Below, in pieces: positions 25,201-36,690 of a stretch of DNA of 64,000 nt. This stretch comes from Sipunculus nudus. Its lineage: Eukaryota > Annelida > Sipuncula > Golfingiida > Sipunculidae. Position numbers and translations under genes: made by a program. Where the stretch lies: positions 57,059,159-57,123,158 of the forward strand of contig CM049313.1 in NCBI GenBank assembly GCA_026874595.1, in the 5' to 3' direction. Positions within the stretch are counted from its first letter, which is position 1. Each line of letters opens with the position of its first letter. The notes beneath the pieces were generated by a model, which worked only from the letters and a program-made list of their open reading frames with translations, was not told where the DNA came from and ran no database searches.

Positions 25201-27139
25201 ATGCTTACTGTCATATCAGACTCTTGTTGTTGAGAAACGTATGCCAGATTTGTGCTTCTTTGTTTTCTGTCTCCCGAAACTCGTAGCACCACAAACATTT
25301 GCCATGTATTCATTAGGATTTCTCACCCGCAGTTAAAGAACTAATGTATTGGTGAGGATTAAACCCACAGTATCTATGCTTAGTCAGAGGTTTGGAATTA
25401 AAGTGAATTCACTAAAAATAAAAAACATGCAGGTATTAGCACCATTATAGGGATATCGTGATACGTAATACGTAATAGGTTTGCCTTTGAGCAGACTATT
25501 TTGCATTTCTGCTAAAGATGCATCCTAGAATCACATCAAACTTTCAGTTACACTTCGCTCAGTGCAAACCTAATTCTGCCAAATTAAATACAATCCTTCA
25601 TGCACACTTGCATGCAAAATGAACTGAATTGTTTTCAGTAGAAACACTGTTATATCAGAAACACGATTGTGCAGTGAAAAAAAGTCAGGGTCTGAAAGCC
25701 GGAAAGTATAAGAAATTATAGATCATTTTTATAGAAAATATATGGGAGATATAGGGAGTCGGTGGAACACCACCTGTAAAACATTTCGTTTTTGTGTCAT
25801 GTTTGTCACAGCTTATCCGATACCAATGTGGAAAACATCTAGTTATTAGCCTTTCCAATGGAGAGCTACAGCATGAAACATGCGTGAACGTGCTGTTGTT
25901 TGCTTGTCTGAGACAAGCGGAAAGGCGTTATTCCATTATTCCGGAATATATGTAATTTGTGATGGAAGGAAGAGGATGTTTTAAATCTTTTACCCTTTAT
26001 TAATGCAGCATGATTAGTGTCCTATATTTTTCATTGCAACAAAGTTTAAATAAAACATAATAATTAATCTGATCAAGCTAATACTACTGCAAAAATCGTT
26101 GTAAGGTTTTTTGTAGGCCCCTGAAAGTAACCTATTTTCTCTCTCTTCGCAACAAGTCTATTCGCATTCTTGAGACATGAATTTACAGTTATTTGCAAAA
26201 TATGACGTTTTAAACACCTTGTTAATCATATTCGCATTCTTTTAATACTGGCAGAAAAACAAGCTTGACAATATCGGCTATCATTCTTTCACTCCATAGT
26301 ACTAATTAGCAAGTCAGTTAATACTAATGAAGGAGAATTACTGATAAGTGATTGAAATGAAGATAAAAAAAAAATTATTGTTCAACTGAACCGATACCGA
26401 AGGGAGCCGAGCGTGTAACCACTCGACTTCCAGATACTTTTCCTTGATCAGATAGTCAGATAACAATCTTGTTTCTATTATATCTGATATAGCAGGATCA
26501 ATCATATACATAAACATGTTGAAACTGGCTTTCCATGAAAAAGAGTGAAAAATTATCTGCATCCGTAGCACATGGCTGCAGAGTCGAAACTTCCACTTTG
26601 AGTTGGAAATACATATAAAACTATTAGTGGAACTATTGAAATATTTTACTGAATAATTAGCAGGGAAAAGAAAACAAAAAAAAAGAAGTATAAGGATAGA
26701 AGCATTAGTAAAGGTTTTCGGTTACATATAAGTCGCATTCTTCTTAGTAATGGATCCAATTCGAAAGACTGTGAAGGTCTTATGATTAATATGGGTGTCA
26801 CTTCGATACACATAACATGAGGAGTATTCAATAGTATTGACCGGAAACCATACGAATCCCTCGAAAAAAAATGTTATATTTAGCCTATTCGTGTTTGATC
26901 GATATGCTCGACCCAGAAACACACGTAGATTATCTAATCGAGGAGTAATCCAGACCAAGATATGGAGCAAGGCCAGGGGAATCCCGTCTTGATTCTTCCT
27001 CTACCTTTCATTGTCCCAATCATGAAATCATTTTTAAGAACGACAACCGTGTATAGACTGAAATCTGTTTCACAAACCTCAGTTAATTAAAAAAAAGATA
27101 TCGGTTAATTAGTTAAAGATATGACAATGTGAATCACAC

Positions 27140-27147
<8 letters not shown>
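25201..27147. other. No gene seen
   Basis: Short ORFs only. Those at 26338-26970 on the minus strand lack any recognised motif, and no splice-bounded coding segment stands out. Confidence 0.45.
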
Positions 27148-27191
<44 letters not shown>

Positions 27192-27203
27192 TATATATAT
27201 ATG
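27148..27203. repeat. (AT)n microsatellite
   Basis: About 55 bases of alternating A and T with one AAAT interruption. Confidence 0.95.
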
Positions 27204-27849
27204 ATCATGTAACTAACGAAAAGAGATTGAACTCTTAGACCTACCCAACCGATGAGTGTGAATATGAAATCATTGTTTAGCAGCTCTTCGTCAACTGTAC
27301 TGTTAAAAGAGGATTATTAAAAGCTTTGAGAAGAGAAAATTGATCAGAAATCAGGCCATTCATTTGATTTTCACCAGACCACTCTACTGCACAATGCGGC
27401 ATGAATTCTAACGAGGGTTGACTGACGTAGGAACTTCCTCCAGAGCGGGGCCTTTATCAAACAGCTGTATAGTTCTTGCATTTAATGGGTAAAGTTATTG
27501 ACCCAAAAGCTTATGTTGAACATATAGAGGAGATAGAACTAGATTCCTTCAAAGAAAGGGAAAATTCCAATAAAAAATTTGTCTTGAGGTGTAATGTAAA
27601 ATTCATTTTCAGAAAAAAAAATGTTAGAAGGCAAACATGCGAACATGATTGAAGTATCCATTTTACTGACATATAAAAGTGGCACAGAAATATTTACGAC
27701 CGCAGTAAAGTTGTCAGAGTGTGCAAGCCAAGGGTGAGATGAACACCAAGTTATAGATTTTTCACGGTTAGAAAATCCTTTGATCATTGTTTATGGATCC
27801 TGTTGAATATCCTTTTTCACTAGATCTCTCCGGTTTATACATGGAAACG
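27204..27849. other. No gene seen
   Basis: Unassigned sequence. The minus-strand ORF at 27539-27787 shows no recognisable motif. Confidence 0.45.
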
Positions 27850-28960
27850 ACATGATAATGAGTTAGAATACTATTAGGATAAATATTTAATCCCATGAAA
27901 ATGTTAAACCCATTATAATAGAACTGACATCAGTCCAAGGTTGAGGCCTAATTGATCGGTCCAACTCACGGAAGACAAACCCGTGACGTCATAATTTGGT
28001 TCAGTATGAGCTCAATTGGAAAATTAGAACGCTCTTTTGAAATCGAAATCGTTTTAATTTTCTTACGAGAGTTAGAATGCCATTAGCGATAAATAATCAA
28101 CCCTCTGAAAATAATTAATTCCGTGAAACTGTTGAAGCCATTATACTAGGACTGACAGCCGTCGATAAAAAATGAGCCTTCATCATTTATAACTTATAAC
28201 TAATTAGCAGTATATAGAATTAAATATAACTAATGCAGCGGTAAAATTACAAGAAGCTTAGTGTTATGATAGTAAATATTCCTGAATGAAGACTGCTTGA
28301 TATTTTAAAATCTAAGTTAATAAATTAAAGTTGTCAGATTTAACATGTATCAGATTATGTGACAGAAAAAGCAAATATTGAAATTTCCGGCAAAAAATAT
28401 TTCCTAACGTTAGACTGCTTGAAATTGTATAGTCTAATTTCAAAAATAAAGTTTTCAGTTTCAACCTGTCTCAGAATATGTGACAGAAAGAGCAAATATT
28501 TATAATTCCGGCCCACTTGTTGATGCTTAAAACCTGATTCATCAGAAATAACATTCTATACTTCTTCTATTGTGGCTATTATTTTGTTGATACTTAGACC
28601 CATATTCATCGGAAATTACATTAACGGCAATCGATATTTTCTTTTTAAATGTAAGGTACACAGGTAAAGGTACATTTCTAAATAATAGTCTGTTTGTGGA
28701 GGGGGGGGGGGGTCACTTTTTTATTCTTTTTGCATGAGTTAGTATGCATAGGCGTAAATAATCTATCCCCTGAAAATAATTAATTTATACTAGGACTGAC
28801 AACAGTTAATAAAAATTGAGTTCTCATCATTCCCTTTCCAAAGATTATTTATTTAATATTCTAAGGAAACAATAAAGTTGTCAGTTTCGACTTGTGTCAG
28901 AATATGTGACAAAACGAACCAATATTTGTATTTCTGTCCCACTTCCCCTCCGTTTGCTCC
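27850..28960 (+). repeat. Imperfect triplicated repeat region
   Basis: Two phrases recur. GAGTTAGAAT... with AAATAATCAACCC..., then ATACTAGGACTGACAGC, occurs near 27860, 28065 and 28735. AAAGTTGTCAG... with CAGATTATGTGACAGAAA or variants occurs near 28330, 28450 and 28875. The copies alternate, suggesting an old three-copy unit of several hundred bases broken by indels. A G tract sits at 28701-28712. Confidence 0.55.
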
Positions 28961-29334
28961 GTCACCGACCGGGGAGATTGGAGTCGAATCAATCAATATT
29001 TAAAGTTGTTGGGATGTGGGGGAAGGAAAACATTCAGGATCTAAAATTTACAGCATTTGTTAGAACTGAATAAAGTGTAGCACTTTACTCTGGAGAAATC
29101 TGTCCAGGTTTCTAGCAAAAATGGTGACAAAAGATTAAAGGAATTTTTTTATATCTGGTAATTTGCAGAGCACTATACATTTACAAACTTGAACTGACCG
29201 TTCCTGTACGGACGTGAGTCGTCTTTTTTTCTTGTATTGAGTGGCAGAGGTTAAGCGCTTAAAATACTCTGTACCATCATATCTGAAACAGCAATTTTAT
29301 AATAGGACATCTTAATATGGAAATCAGCTATATT
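28961..29334. other. No gene seen
   Basis: Unassigned sequence between two repeat blocks. Confidence 0.45.
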
Positions 29335-29990
29335 AATTGATTTGTTTATCATTCATATTTTTGTTTATTTAAACCTTCAAAACAAAATGGGACATTCGAT
29401 CCATATGGATAACAACGAACTTTTTCAGGAATATACTACAAAGGTATATAAAAGCATTAGCCGCATGCTCACGATGAACCTTTCTGTAACCATGACAGCA
29501 CGTGCGTAACGCCCGTATTTGACAAGTTGACTCTGAAAGCCTTCTCCCAACGCTGTGTCTGATGGCCTTTCAAAGACAAGATTCTGGCGGGGGGTTTCAA
29601 AGTCCCCAAGTGATTCGGGACCCTTAGAAGTGTGTGCAATCCCCCCCCCCCCCCCCCCCCGGGCTTCCTTTTGAATTTTCAAACAACCAATTAATCGGCC
29701 GAACTATTAAAACCATGGTTATCGTGGAAAGATACTTCTGAATGTATAAAAATCAACATACCTGTAAACCTATAAAGCGGTGATCGTGTAAAGGGTCTCA
29801 GATCTTTGTGTCTACTCAACGGAAAAATGCTCCCTTTTAAAAGATTCATGTGGACATGTCTTTCGCGCTTGAATTTAAACTTTACTTCCTTTTGATAGAG
29901 TAAAATTGCTTAACAGGCGATATATTGGAAATAGGGTTCAGAGGGGATTACAGGTCGCCGCCTAAAAAAGCGTGCCAGGTGAAAATGTTT
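29335..29990 (+). repeat. Dispersed repeat unit, copy 1
   Basis: The first 245 bases (AAAATGGGACATTCGATCC ... GATGGCCTTTCAAAGACA) recur at 33812-34058 with about 90% identity by eye. The second part, after a 20-base C tract (29641-29660), has AAACCATGGTTATCGTGG, GAATGTATAAAAATCAACAT and GCCTAAAAAAGCGTG, which match copy 2 (30366-30670, continuing at 32859). The minus-strand reading GERPSD-like peptide is shared only through this DNA similarity. Confidence 0.65.
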
Positions 29991-30365
29991 TGCTGAACAT
30001 TTGTAGAGGGTTAGGGTAAAGACATATCAATAGTCAAATTCATTTTGGGGGTAATAAGAATCACCACAATATATATTTTCTTATAAACCATTATAACAAA
30101 GGACCATTCCTTTGTCCACGTGTGGAAGCCACCCATTTGTATTTATTTATTCTAGTACTCGCAAGGTGATCGTGTTACTGAAGCATGACAGTGTTCACAC
30201 ATGAAACGCATACACGTGAACACATGGCTGATATTAAAGGAGATTCTGATGGAGGTCTGTACGCCCTGACTTCAGATTCTATTTTGTTATTAATTTAAAG
30301 ATGTAAAGGTGATTTTTTTTATGTTTCACCGTCCCTACAGAAAACGGATCTTAACAAATATATGT

Positions 30366-30670
30366 GCCCCCCCCCCCCCCCCACTCCAACTCGAATGATA
30401 ATTAAGTTGTGGGGCTTCTTTTAAAAAAAAAAACTTCATAAAACACATTACTTGGCAGAACTTTTGAAACCATGGTTATCATGGAATGATATTTTTGAAT
30501 GTATAAAAATCAAAATACCTGTAACCCATTAAAAAATTGTCAAACGGTAGCCACATTACTTGACTCAGTGCCCAGTGTCGACCAAACTGAAAAGCCCTCG
30601 AATTGAAAGCGGAGTCATGTGGTCTTTGGAAAACCTTAACTTCCTTTGAGAGAGAAAATTCCTTTAGAGG
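30366..30670 (+). repeat. Dispersed repeat unit, copy 2 (interrupted by a LINE)
   Basis: Like copy 1, it opens with a C tract (30367-30382) followed by GGGGCTTCTTTT, AAACCATGGTTATCATGG and GAATGTATAAAAATCAAAAT. It is broken at 30671 by the LINE insertion and resumes at 32859, where CGCCTCCTGAAAAAGCGTGG (32970-32989) corresponds to CGCCGCCTAAAAAAGCGTG of copy 1. Confidence 0.6.
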
Positions 30671-32858
30671 CGTTACAATGGATAGAAGAATGGAGTAAAG
30701 CAATAATATTTCCGTTACACAAGAAGGGTTCTCAGAATGAATCTGGTAATTATAGAGGGATATCCTTACTAAATGTTACTGGTAAAATATTCACTAAAGT
30801 TTTGAACAATAGACTTTCGCAGTTTGTTGAGGAAATGAGTATTTTATCTGAATCACAAGCTGGTTACAGGAAAGGATATTCTACATTTGACCAGGCATTT
30901 ATTTTGTATGCTTTAGTTAAAAAATACTTGGTTAAAAGAAAAGTTACATTTTACTGTTTATATATTGACTTTGCAAAAGCGTTTGATTGTGTACAACATA
31001 ATTTATTGTGGCATGTTTTATTAAAACAAGGCATAAATGGTAAAATATTACGTGTTATAAAATCAATGTATTCAAAAATGCAGTCTTGTATATTAACTGA
31101 GAGTGGACTTACAGATTATTTTGCATGTTCGGTAGGTACCCGGCAAGGTTGAATGATAAGTCCTTTATTATTTTCTTTATTTATTAATGAGTATTGTAAC
31201 ATGTTAGATGGAAGTGATTGTCAAGGGATACATGTAAATGGAAATCTCTCAAATTTAATGACATTGTCATTTGCAGATGATATGGTTAATTGTGGAGATA
31301 CTGTAGGTAGACTTCAGCAACAGATTGATCTCTTACAAAAGTTTTGTGAAAATTATGGTTTCAAAATTAATACAGATAAAACTAAGATTATGGTTTTTAG
31401 GAAAGGTGGTCCCTTACGAAAAGTAGAAAAATGGTATTTAAAAGGTAAACAGAAGTGGCTCCATACTACAAATATCTTGGTATTATTCTCTCCACAAAAT
31501 TGTCCTGGTCAAAAACACAACAACAGCAGGTTTTACAAGCAAACAAAGCTGTATGCATGATTAAAACATTCAGCAAAAAGTGTATATATGTAATACAAAA
31601 CATCTCTTTTATTTGTTTGATCAAATGGTAGTGCCAATACTAACATATGGATGTGAGTTGTGGGGTTTTAAAAAATCAGAAACTATAGAGAGAGTACAGT
31701 ACAAATTCTGCAAACACATTTTAAATGTAGGTCAGAATACTCCAAATGCAGCAGCATTAGGAGAATGTTGCAGATTTCCTTTGTTTGTAACTTGCTTATT
31801 GCGTTGTATTAAGTATTGGATTAAACTTTTGCATATGCCAGAACATAGATATTAGAAACAGGTGTACAATATGTTGATGAATTTAGACAAAAGTGGTAAA
31901 TCAAATTGGGTATCTCAAGTATTTTTGTTCCAGTCTGGTTTTGAATATGTTTGGATGGCACAGTACATTGGAGATGTGAATTATTTTATGAAAGAAGTTG
32001 AAATGAGAATAAAAGATATGGCCATTCAAAATTGGCATGGTGATATTGAATTGTGCAGTAAGCTCTACTATTATGGTACTTTTAAATCTATGCTCACTCT
32101 AGAAAAATATATTGATTGTATCCCAAATAAACAACACTGTACAGTACTTGCTAAACTTCGATGTTCAAATCATGAATTAGCTATAGAAATGGGCCGCCAT
32201 AAAAACATTTCTCGTGAAGAAAGGATCTGTAAATATTGTTTATGCTATGGATTCAATATTGTTGAGGATGAAGCTCACTTTATGCAAGAGTGTAAATTAT
32301 ATCACGATTTGAGGTTAAAATATATTAGACAAGACTTGCATTATCCAAGTGAACAAAATTTTATAAAATTATTTAATTTAGATAATTCATTTGAAATATC
32401 AAAAGTTGCTGCATATGTGTTTAATTCGTTTTTGAGGAGACGGAAAATGATAGATGGTTGAATTATGTTATTTAAATAGTACTCACTGTTGACAGCACAA
32501 TAGATTCATTGTGTACTTAGGTGTGCAATAATATTACATGTGTTTATGGCACGATTGATTAGTCATTTTAAGACTGTTACTTAACATTATATTGTTGTAA
32601 TTTTTGAACTGACTGTTTATTGAAGTGTAATTATGTTTATCCTCACAGATGATGGCAAAACAGATTTATTTGTATGTAGGTATGCAGTTCTGTTACTTGT
32701 GTTAATGGCAGTGTTAACTAGAAAATATAAGACTGCTACCTTCCATTGGATTGATGTACTTGTTTAAATTGAATATTTATTGTAATGCTTGGAACTTTGG
32801 GCCTGAGGCCTTTTTCCTGAATAAAGTTCTGTTCTGTTCTGTTCCGTTACAATGGATA
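30671..32858 (+). mobile_element. 5'-truncated LINE with perfect 14-base target-site duplication
   Basis: CGTTACAATGGATA occurs at 30671-30684 and again at 32845-32858. The element between (30685-32844, 2160 bases) begins inside a reverse-transcriptase reading frame and ends with AATAAAG followed by TTCTG repeats. A pentanucleotide tail with an upstream AATAAA and severe 5' truncation is typical of target-primed insertion by LINEs of the CR1/L2/jockey side, not of L1-type elements. The clade is inferred. It landed inside copy 2 of the dispersed repeat, so it is younger than that repeat. It cannot move: it lacks the endonuclease and the start of the RT. Confidence 0.9.
30685..32461 (+). pseudogene. 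LINE reverse transcriptase and C-terminal domain, broken
   Basis: The frame opens with EEWSKAIIFPLHKKG and NYRGISLLNVTGKIF (RT motif 1/2). YIDFAKAFDCVQHNLLW carries the first catalytic Asp. TRQG-stop-MISPLLFSLFINEY shows TGA at 31150-31152 in place of the usual Cys codon. LSFADDMV (about 31266-31289) carries the catalytic Asp pair, and FKINTDKTKIMVF follows. A frameshift falls near 31450-31470. The frame then continues past VVPILTYGCELWGF, with a TAG at about 31852 where RYxK is usual. The last piece (31862-32461) has YVWMAQYIGDVN and a CKYC...EAHFMQEC cysteine/histidine cluster. At least two stops and two frameshifts make it inactive, but motif preservation suggests moderate age. Confidence 0.85.
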
Positions 32859-33204
32859 TGGGGGATCAATGGGGATTATAATGGACCAGCGTGACCGCGT
32901 ATTGCACGGAAATTGGGCAGGACATGCGCTCTGGCCACGGTCTAAACAGGCCAGTGAAAATCCTCGAGGCGCCTCCTGAAAAAGCGTGGAGGACCTTGCA
33001 GCACAAAGGAAATAGGGGCGCCTAATGGGAAAATATTAAAATTATTAATTATTCAGCTTAATAGGTCATAATCCCGCAAAATAAATCAAACTTGTCCTAG
33101 AAGAGCACACCACCGATACGTCTGTCGAATTTGGAGAGTCAAATCAGAACGGAAGCAGGTAAACCGTGGTCTAGAACAAACCCAACTCCTTATTAACTAT
33201 ATAG
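32859..33204. other. Continuation of dispersed repeat copy 2, then unassigned
   Basis: The first 150 bases continue the interrupted repeat. The remainder, to the start of the minisatellite, shows no ORF or recognised motif. Confidence 0.5.
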
Positions 33205-33811
33205 ATTGTTTTCCATGGCGTTATCCTGGGACAAAAGCCTCAGGATCTTTGGTTTAAGCAGCTGTGATCTCTATTGCTTTATACCGGGATAGGAGCCTCA
33301 AACTCTTTGGTTTTAACAGCTGTGATATCTCTAGTTTAAGCAGCTGTGTTTCCAAATGCTTTATCCCGGGACAGCAGCCTCGGGTTCTCTGGTTTAACGA
33401 GCTGTGGTTTCCATTTCTTTATTCTGGGACAGGAGCCTTGGGTTCTCTGGATTAAGCAGCAGTGATCTCTATTGCTTTATCTCGGAACAGGAGCCTCGGG
33501 TTCTCTGGTTTAAGCAGCTTTGTTTTCCATTGCTTTATTCTTAGACAGGAGGCTAAGGATCTCTAGTTTAAACAGCTGGTTCTATTGCTTTATCCCGGGA
33601 CGGGTTCTTCAAAATCTCTGGTTGAAGCAGCTGTGTTCTCTATTGCTTTATCCCAGGACAAAAGCCACAGGATCTCTAGTTTAAGCAGCTGTTTTTGGCT
33701 CTGCTCTATCCTTGGACTGGAGCCTTGGGACCTCTGGTTTAAACAGCCATGTTTTCTATTTCTTTATCCCGGGACAGGAGCCCCTGGTTCTCTGGTTAAA
33801 CAGCTATATTA
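33205..33811 (+). repeat. 58-base minisatellite, array 1
   Basis: About ten imperfect units follow the pattern TTTAAGCAGCTGTG, TTTTCCATTGCTTTATCC, TGGGACAGGAGCC, TCAGGATCTCTGG. Most units keep a CAGCTG box. Units differ by substitutions and small indels, so the array is old. The ORFs through it encode repeats of the same peptide (such as LYPGTG) by chance of a unit length close to a multiple of three; they are not taken as genes. Confidence 0.85.
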
Positions 33812-34058
33812 ATTGATTTATTTATAATTTATATTTTTGTTTATTTTAACCTTAAAAACAAAATGGGACATGCTATCCATATGGATAACATTGAACTTGT
33901 CAGGAATAAACTTCAAAGGTACATAAAAGCATTGGCCGCATGTTCACGGTAAGCCTGTCCGTAACCTTGACAGCACGTGCGTCACGCCCGTATTTGACAA
34001 GTTGACTGTGAAAGCTTTCTCCCAAACGCTGTCTGATGGCCTTTCAAAGACAGGCAGA
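33812..34058 (+). repeat. 245-base block duplicated from the 29.3 kb region
   Basis: Matches 29335-29580 in the same orientation: AAAATGGGACATGCTATCC, ATATGGATAACATTGAAC, AAAAGCATTGGCCGCATG, GACAGCACGTGCGTCACG, CGTATTTGACAAGTTGACTG, TGATGGCCTTTCAAAGACA. It interrupts the 58-base minisatellite, splitting it into two arrays. Confidence 0.8.
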
Positions 34059-34124
34059 CTAAAACAATGACACCGATTAATATTCAACATCCCAGTTAGA
34101 CGGTAACCGATTGGTCATATCACT

Positions 34125-35520
34125 GGGTTTTCCATACTTTATCCTGGGACAGCAGGCGCAGGATCTCTGGTTTAAGTATTATTGTTTTCCATGGCTTTAT
34201 CCTGGGACAAAAACCTCAGGATCTTTGGTTTAAGCAGCTGTGATCTCTATTGCTTAAACGGGATAGGGGCCTCAAATTCTCTGGTTTTAACAGCTGTGAT
34301 ACCTCTGGTTTAAGCTGCTGTGTTTCTCAATAAACGGTAACCGATTGGTCATATCACTGTGTTTTCCATAACTTTATCCCGGGACAGCAGCCGCAGGTTC
34401 CCTGGTTTAAGGAGCTTTGGATTCTTTTACTTTATTCTGGGACAGGAGCCTTGGGATGTCTGGATTAAGCAGCTGTGATCTCTTTTGCCCTATCGCGGAA
34501 CAGGAGCCTCTGGTTCTCTGGTTGAAGCAGCTGTGCTTTCCATAACTTTATACTGGGACAGGATGCGAAGGATCTCTGGATTTTAGCAATTTTGTTTTCC
34601 GTTGCTTTATTCATGGACTGGAGCTTGAGGATCTCAGTTTAAAGCAGCTGTATTCTCAACTGCTTTCTCCTAAGACAGAAGCGTCGGGATCTATGTTTTA
34701 TGCAATTGTGTTTTCCATTGCTTTATCCTTGGATAGGGGCCTAGGGAGCTCTGGTTTAAGCGGCTGTGTTTTCAATTACTATACCCTGGGACAAAAGCCC
34801 CAGGATCTCTGGTTTAAGCAGATGTGATTTCTATTGCTTTATACCGGGATAAGAGCCTCAATTTTTCTGGGTTTTACAGCTGTGGTCTCTGTTGCTTTAT
34901 CCTGGGATCGGAGTTCCAAGATATCTGGTTTAAGCAGCTGTGTTTCGAAATGCTTTATCCCCGGACAGGAGCCTCGGGTTCTCTGGTTAAAGCAGCTGTT
35001 TTTTTCATTGCTTTATTCCAGGAAAAAAGCCTCAGGATTTCTTTTTTAAACAGCTGTATTTTAATTTGCTCTATCCTTTGGATTGGTGCCCTGGGATCAC
35101 TGGTTTAAGTAGCTGTGTTTTTCATTGCTTTTTTCCAGGAAAAAAGCCTCAGGATCCCTTTTTTAAACAGCTGTATTTAACTTTGCTCTATCCTTTGAAT
35201 TGGTGCCCTGGGATCTCTGGTTTAAGCAGATGTATTTAACTTTGCTCTATCCTTAGACAGAAGCCTTAGAATCTCTGGTTTAAGCAGATGTATTTAACTT
35301 TGCTCTATCCTTAGACAGAAGCCTTAGGATCTCTGATTTAAGTAATGGTGTTTTCCGTTGCTTTATTAATGGACAGGAACTTCAGGATCTCTGGTTTAAG
35401 CGATTCTGTTTTCCATTGCTTTTTTATTTGAATAAGAGTCCCTGGATCTCTGGTTAAAGCAGCTCTGTTTTCCATTGCTTTATCCCGGGACATCAGCGTC
35501 TGGATCTCTGGTATATGTAG
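34125..35520 (+). repeat. 58-base minisatellite, array 2
   Basis: Roughly 24 imperfect units of the same 58-base sequence as array 1. Some neighbouring units are nearly identical (for example the two around 35220 and 35280 sharing GCAGATGTATTTAACTTTGC), which indicates local higher-order duplication. At 34331-34360 a short piece of flanking sequence (AACGGTAACCGATTGGTCAT), also present at 34099, interrupts the array. Confidence 0.85.
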
Positions 35521-36103
35521 CTAATATTTGTATAGCTTTATAAAAGGAGAGAAAATTATGGTTACAGTGTTAAGGATGTGTGGTCTACATGAGCTTCTTT
35601 TGGGACAGAAGCCTTAGGATTACAGGGGAACACGGGTCTGCTGGTGTTAATCCCTGGATGTCGTTTCACCTTGGATAAAAGCATTTCAGGCAGTAGTTTG
35701 TGTATTGTTTTAATGGATCTCCATGAGTTGTTGTATCTCGCGTTAGATTGAAGCCACTGTGTACCCTCTAAGCAGTGCTTCCAATTGTTCAATATTCGAG
35801 ATAAAAGGGCGAGGAAGCGGTCGGTTTCCGTGAACCTCCATTAAATTGGTAGACATGTTGGACAAATAGTAGTCTGTACTCCAGGACACGATAGGTAACA
35901 ACATTTCCAGTGCGTGTTATGGAAAGTAATGTTCACGTAATTTGGCGATAAATTATAATTAAGAAACACAATGACACAATTATAGTGAATGGCTACCAAA
36001 GTACATCGACGTCGATACATTGGGCAAGAACCTCGACCGTGTTGGCGAATTAATTGTCAGTCAGATCATCTATCACATACAAATTTTCACTCTTTGCAGA
36101 TAA

Positions 36104-36107
<4 letters not shown>
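35521..36107. other. No gene seen
   Basis: The sequence just after the minisatellite (35521-35800) may hold degenerate array units (GGGACAGAAGCCTTAGG at 35604). The rest is unassigned. Confidence 0.45.
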
Positions 36108-36146
<39 letters not shown>

Positions 36147-36149
36147 CAC

Positions 36150-36190
<41 letters not shown>
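36108..36190. repeat. (AT)n microsatellite, interrupted
   Basis: About 80 bases of AT repeats with GTATATATACATACACAT interruptions in the middle. Confidence 0.95.
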
Positions 36191-36193
<3 letters not shown>

Positions 36194-36199
36194 CGTTGA

Positions 36200-36542
36200 G
36201 TACCATAAAGGTTTATCCACCTCAAGTCCGTTTTACAGTAATTGTATTCGTCAAAAAATACATTAATTGTCATAAGTAAAACTGCAACACTCCGAGGATG
36301 TACTGTCCAGTTATATTCAAAGTCCCACTTAAGTTTAAATGTCAAACTTGGAGATCCGATATCTAAGCTTCTGTAAGGTTCTTGAATAATGACTTTGTCG
36401 GACGCCATGGCTTTATCTATCAACAGGTCTGGTTGCTGATCTGTGTTCAAATTATTTAAAGGAATTGTAATTTGATGGGTACTCACACTTAAGAATTCAC
36501 AATACAAGACTGAGCAACAACCACAAACAAATAAAATGACTG
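36200..36542 (-). CDS. Possible exon of an unknown membrane-anchored protein (weak)
   Basis: On the minus strand, TTTCCTCTCTACAG ending at about 36543 is a good 3' splice-site candidate. The open frame that follows runs about 110 codons in AT-rich DNA before it enters the AT microsatellite. It begins VILFVCGCCSVLYCEFLSV, a hydrophobic segment that could be a type II membrane anchor, then SLTFKLKWDFEYNWTVHP and VAVLLMTINVFFDEYNYC with one NWT glycosylation site. I recognise no family. Read-through into the microsatellite means the true end must be a 5' splice site or stop that I cannot place. A SINE-like fragment lies immediately upstream. This could be a chance ORF. Confidence 0.2.
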
Positions 36543-36690
36543 TAGAGAGGAAACACGTTCGGCTCTTTCCACTGGCGAACCAGGTTCGACTCCCGGAGTG
36601 ACGAGAAGTAGTTATATATAGTGACCTGACCAAGGTCGGTGGTTTTCTCAGTGTTCTCCGGTTTCCTCCATATCAAGACACTACGAAACA
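36543..36690 (+). mobile_element. SINE-like fragment with B box
   Basis: GGTTCGACTCC (36583-36593) fits the RNA polymerase III B-box consensus. It is followed by CCAAGGTCGGTGGTTTTCTC and TGTTCTCCGGTTTCCTCC, a body commonly seen in invertebrate tRNA-derived SINEs. No clear A box or target duplication, so it is probably an old fragment. Confidence 0.5.

Noticed and set aside
33264-35108. ORFs with repeated peptides such as LYPGTG
   Set aside because: Products of the 58-base minisatellite; frames break from unit to unit.
33205-35520. CRISPR-like array
   Set aside because: Units are contiguous and imperfect with no unique spacers, and the DNA is eukaryotic.
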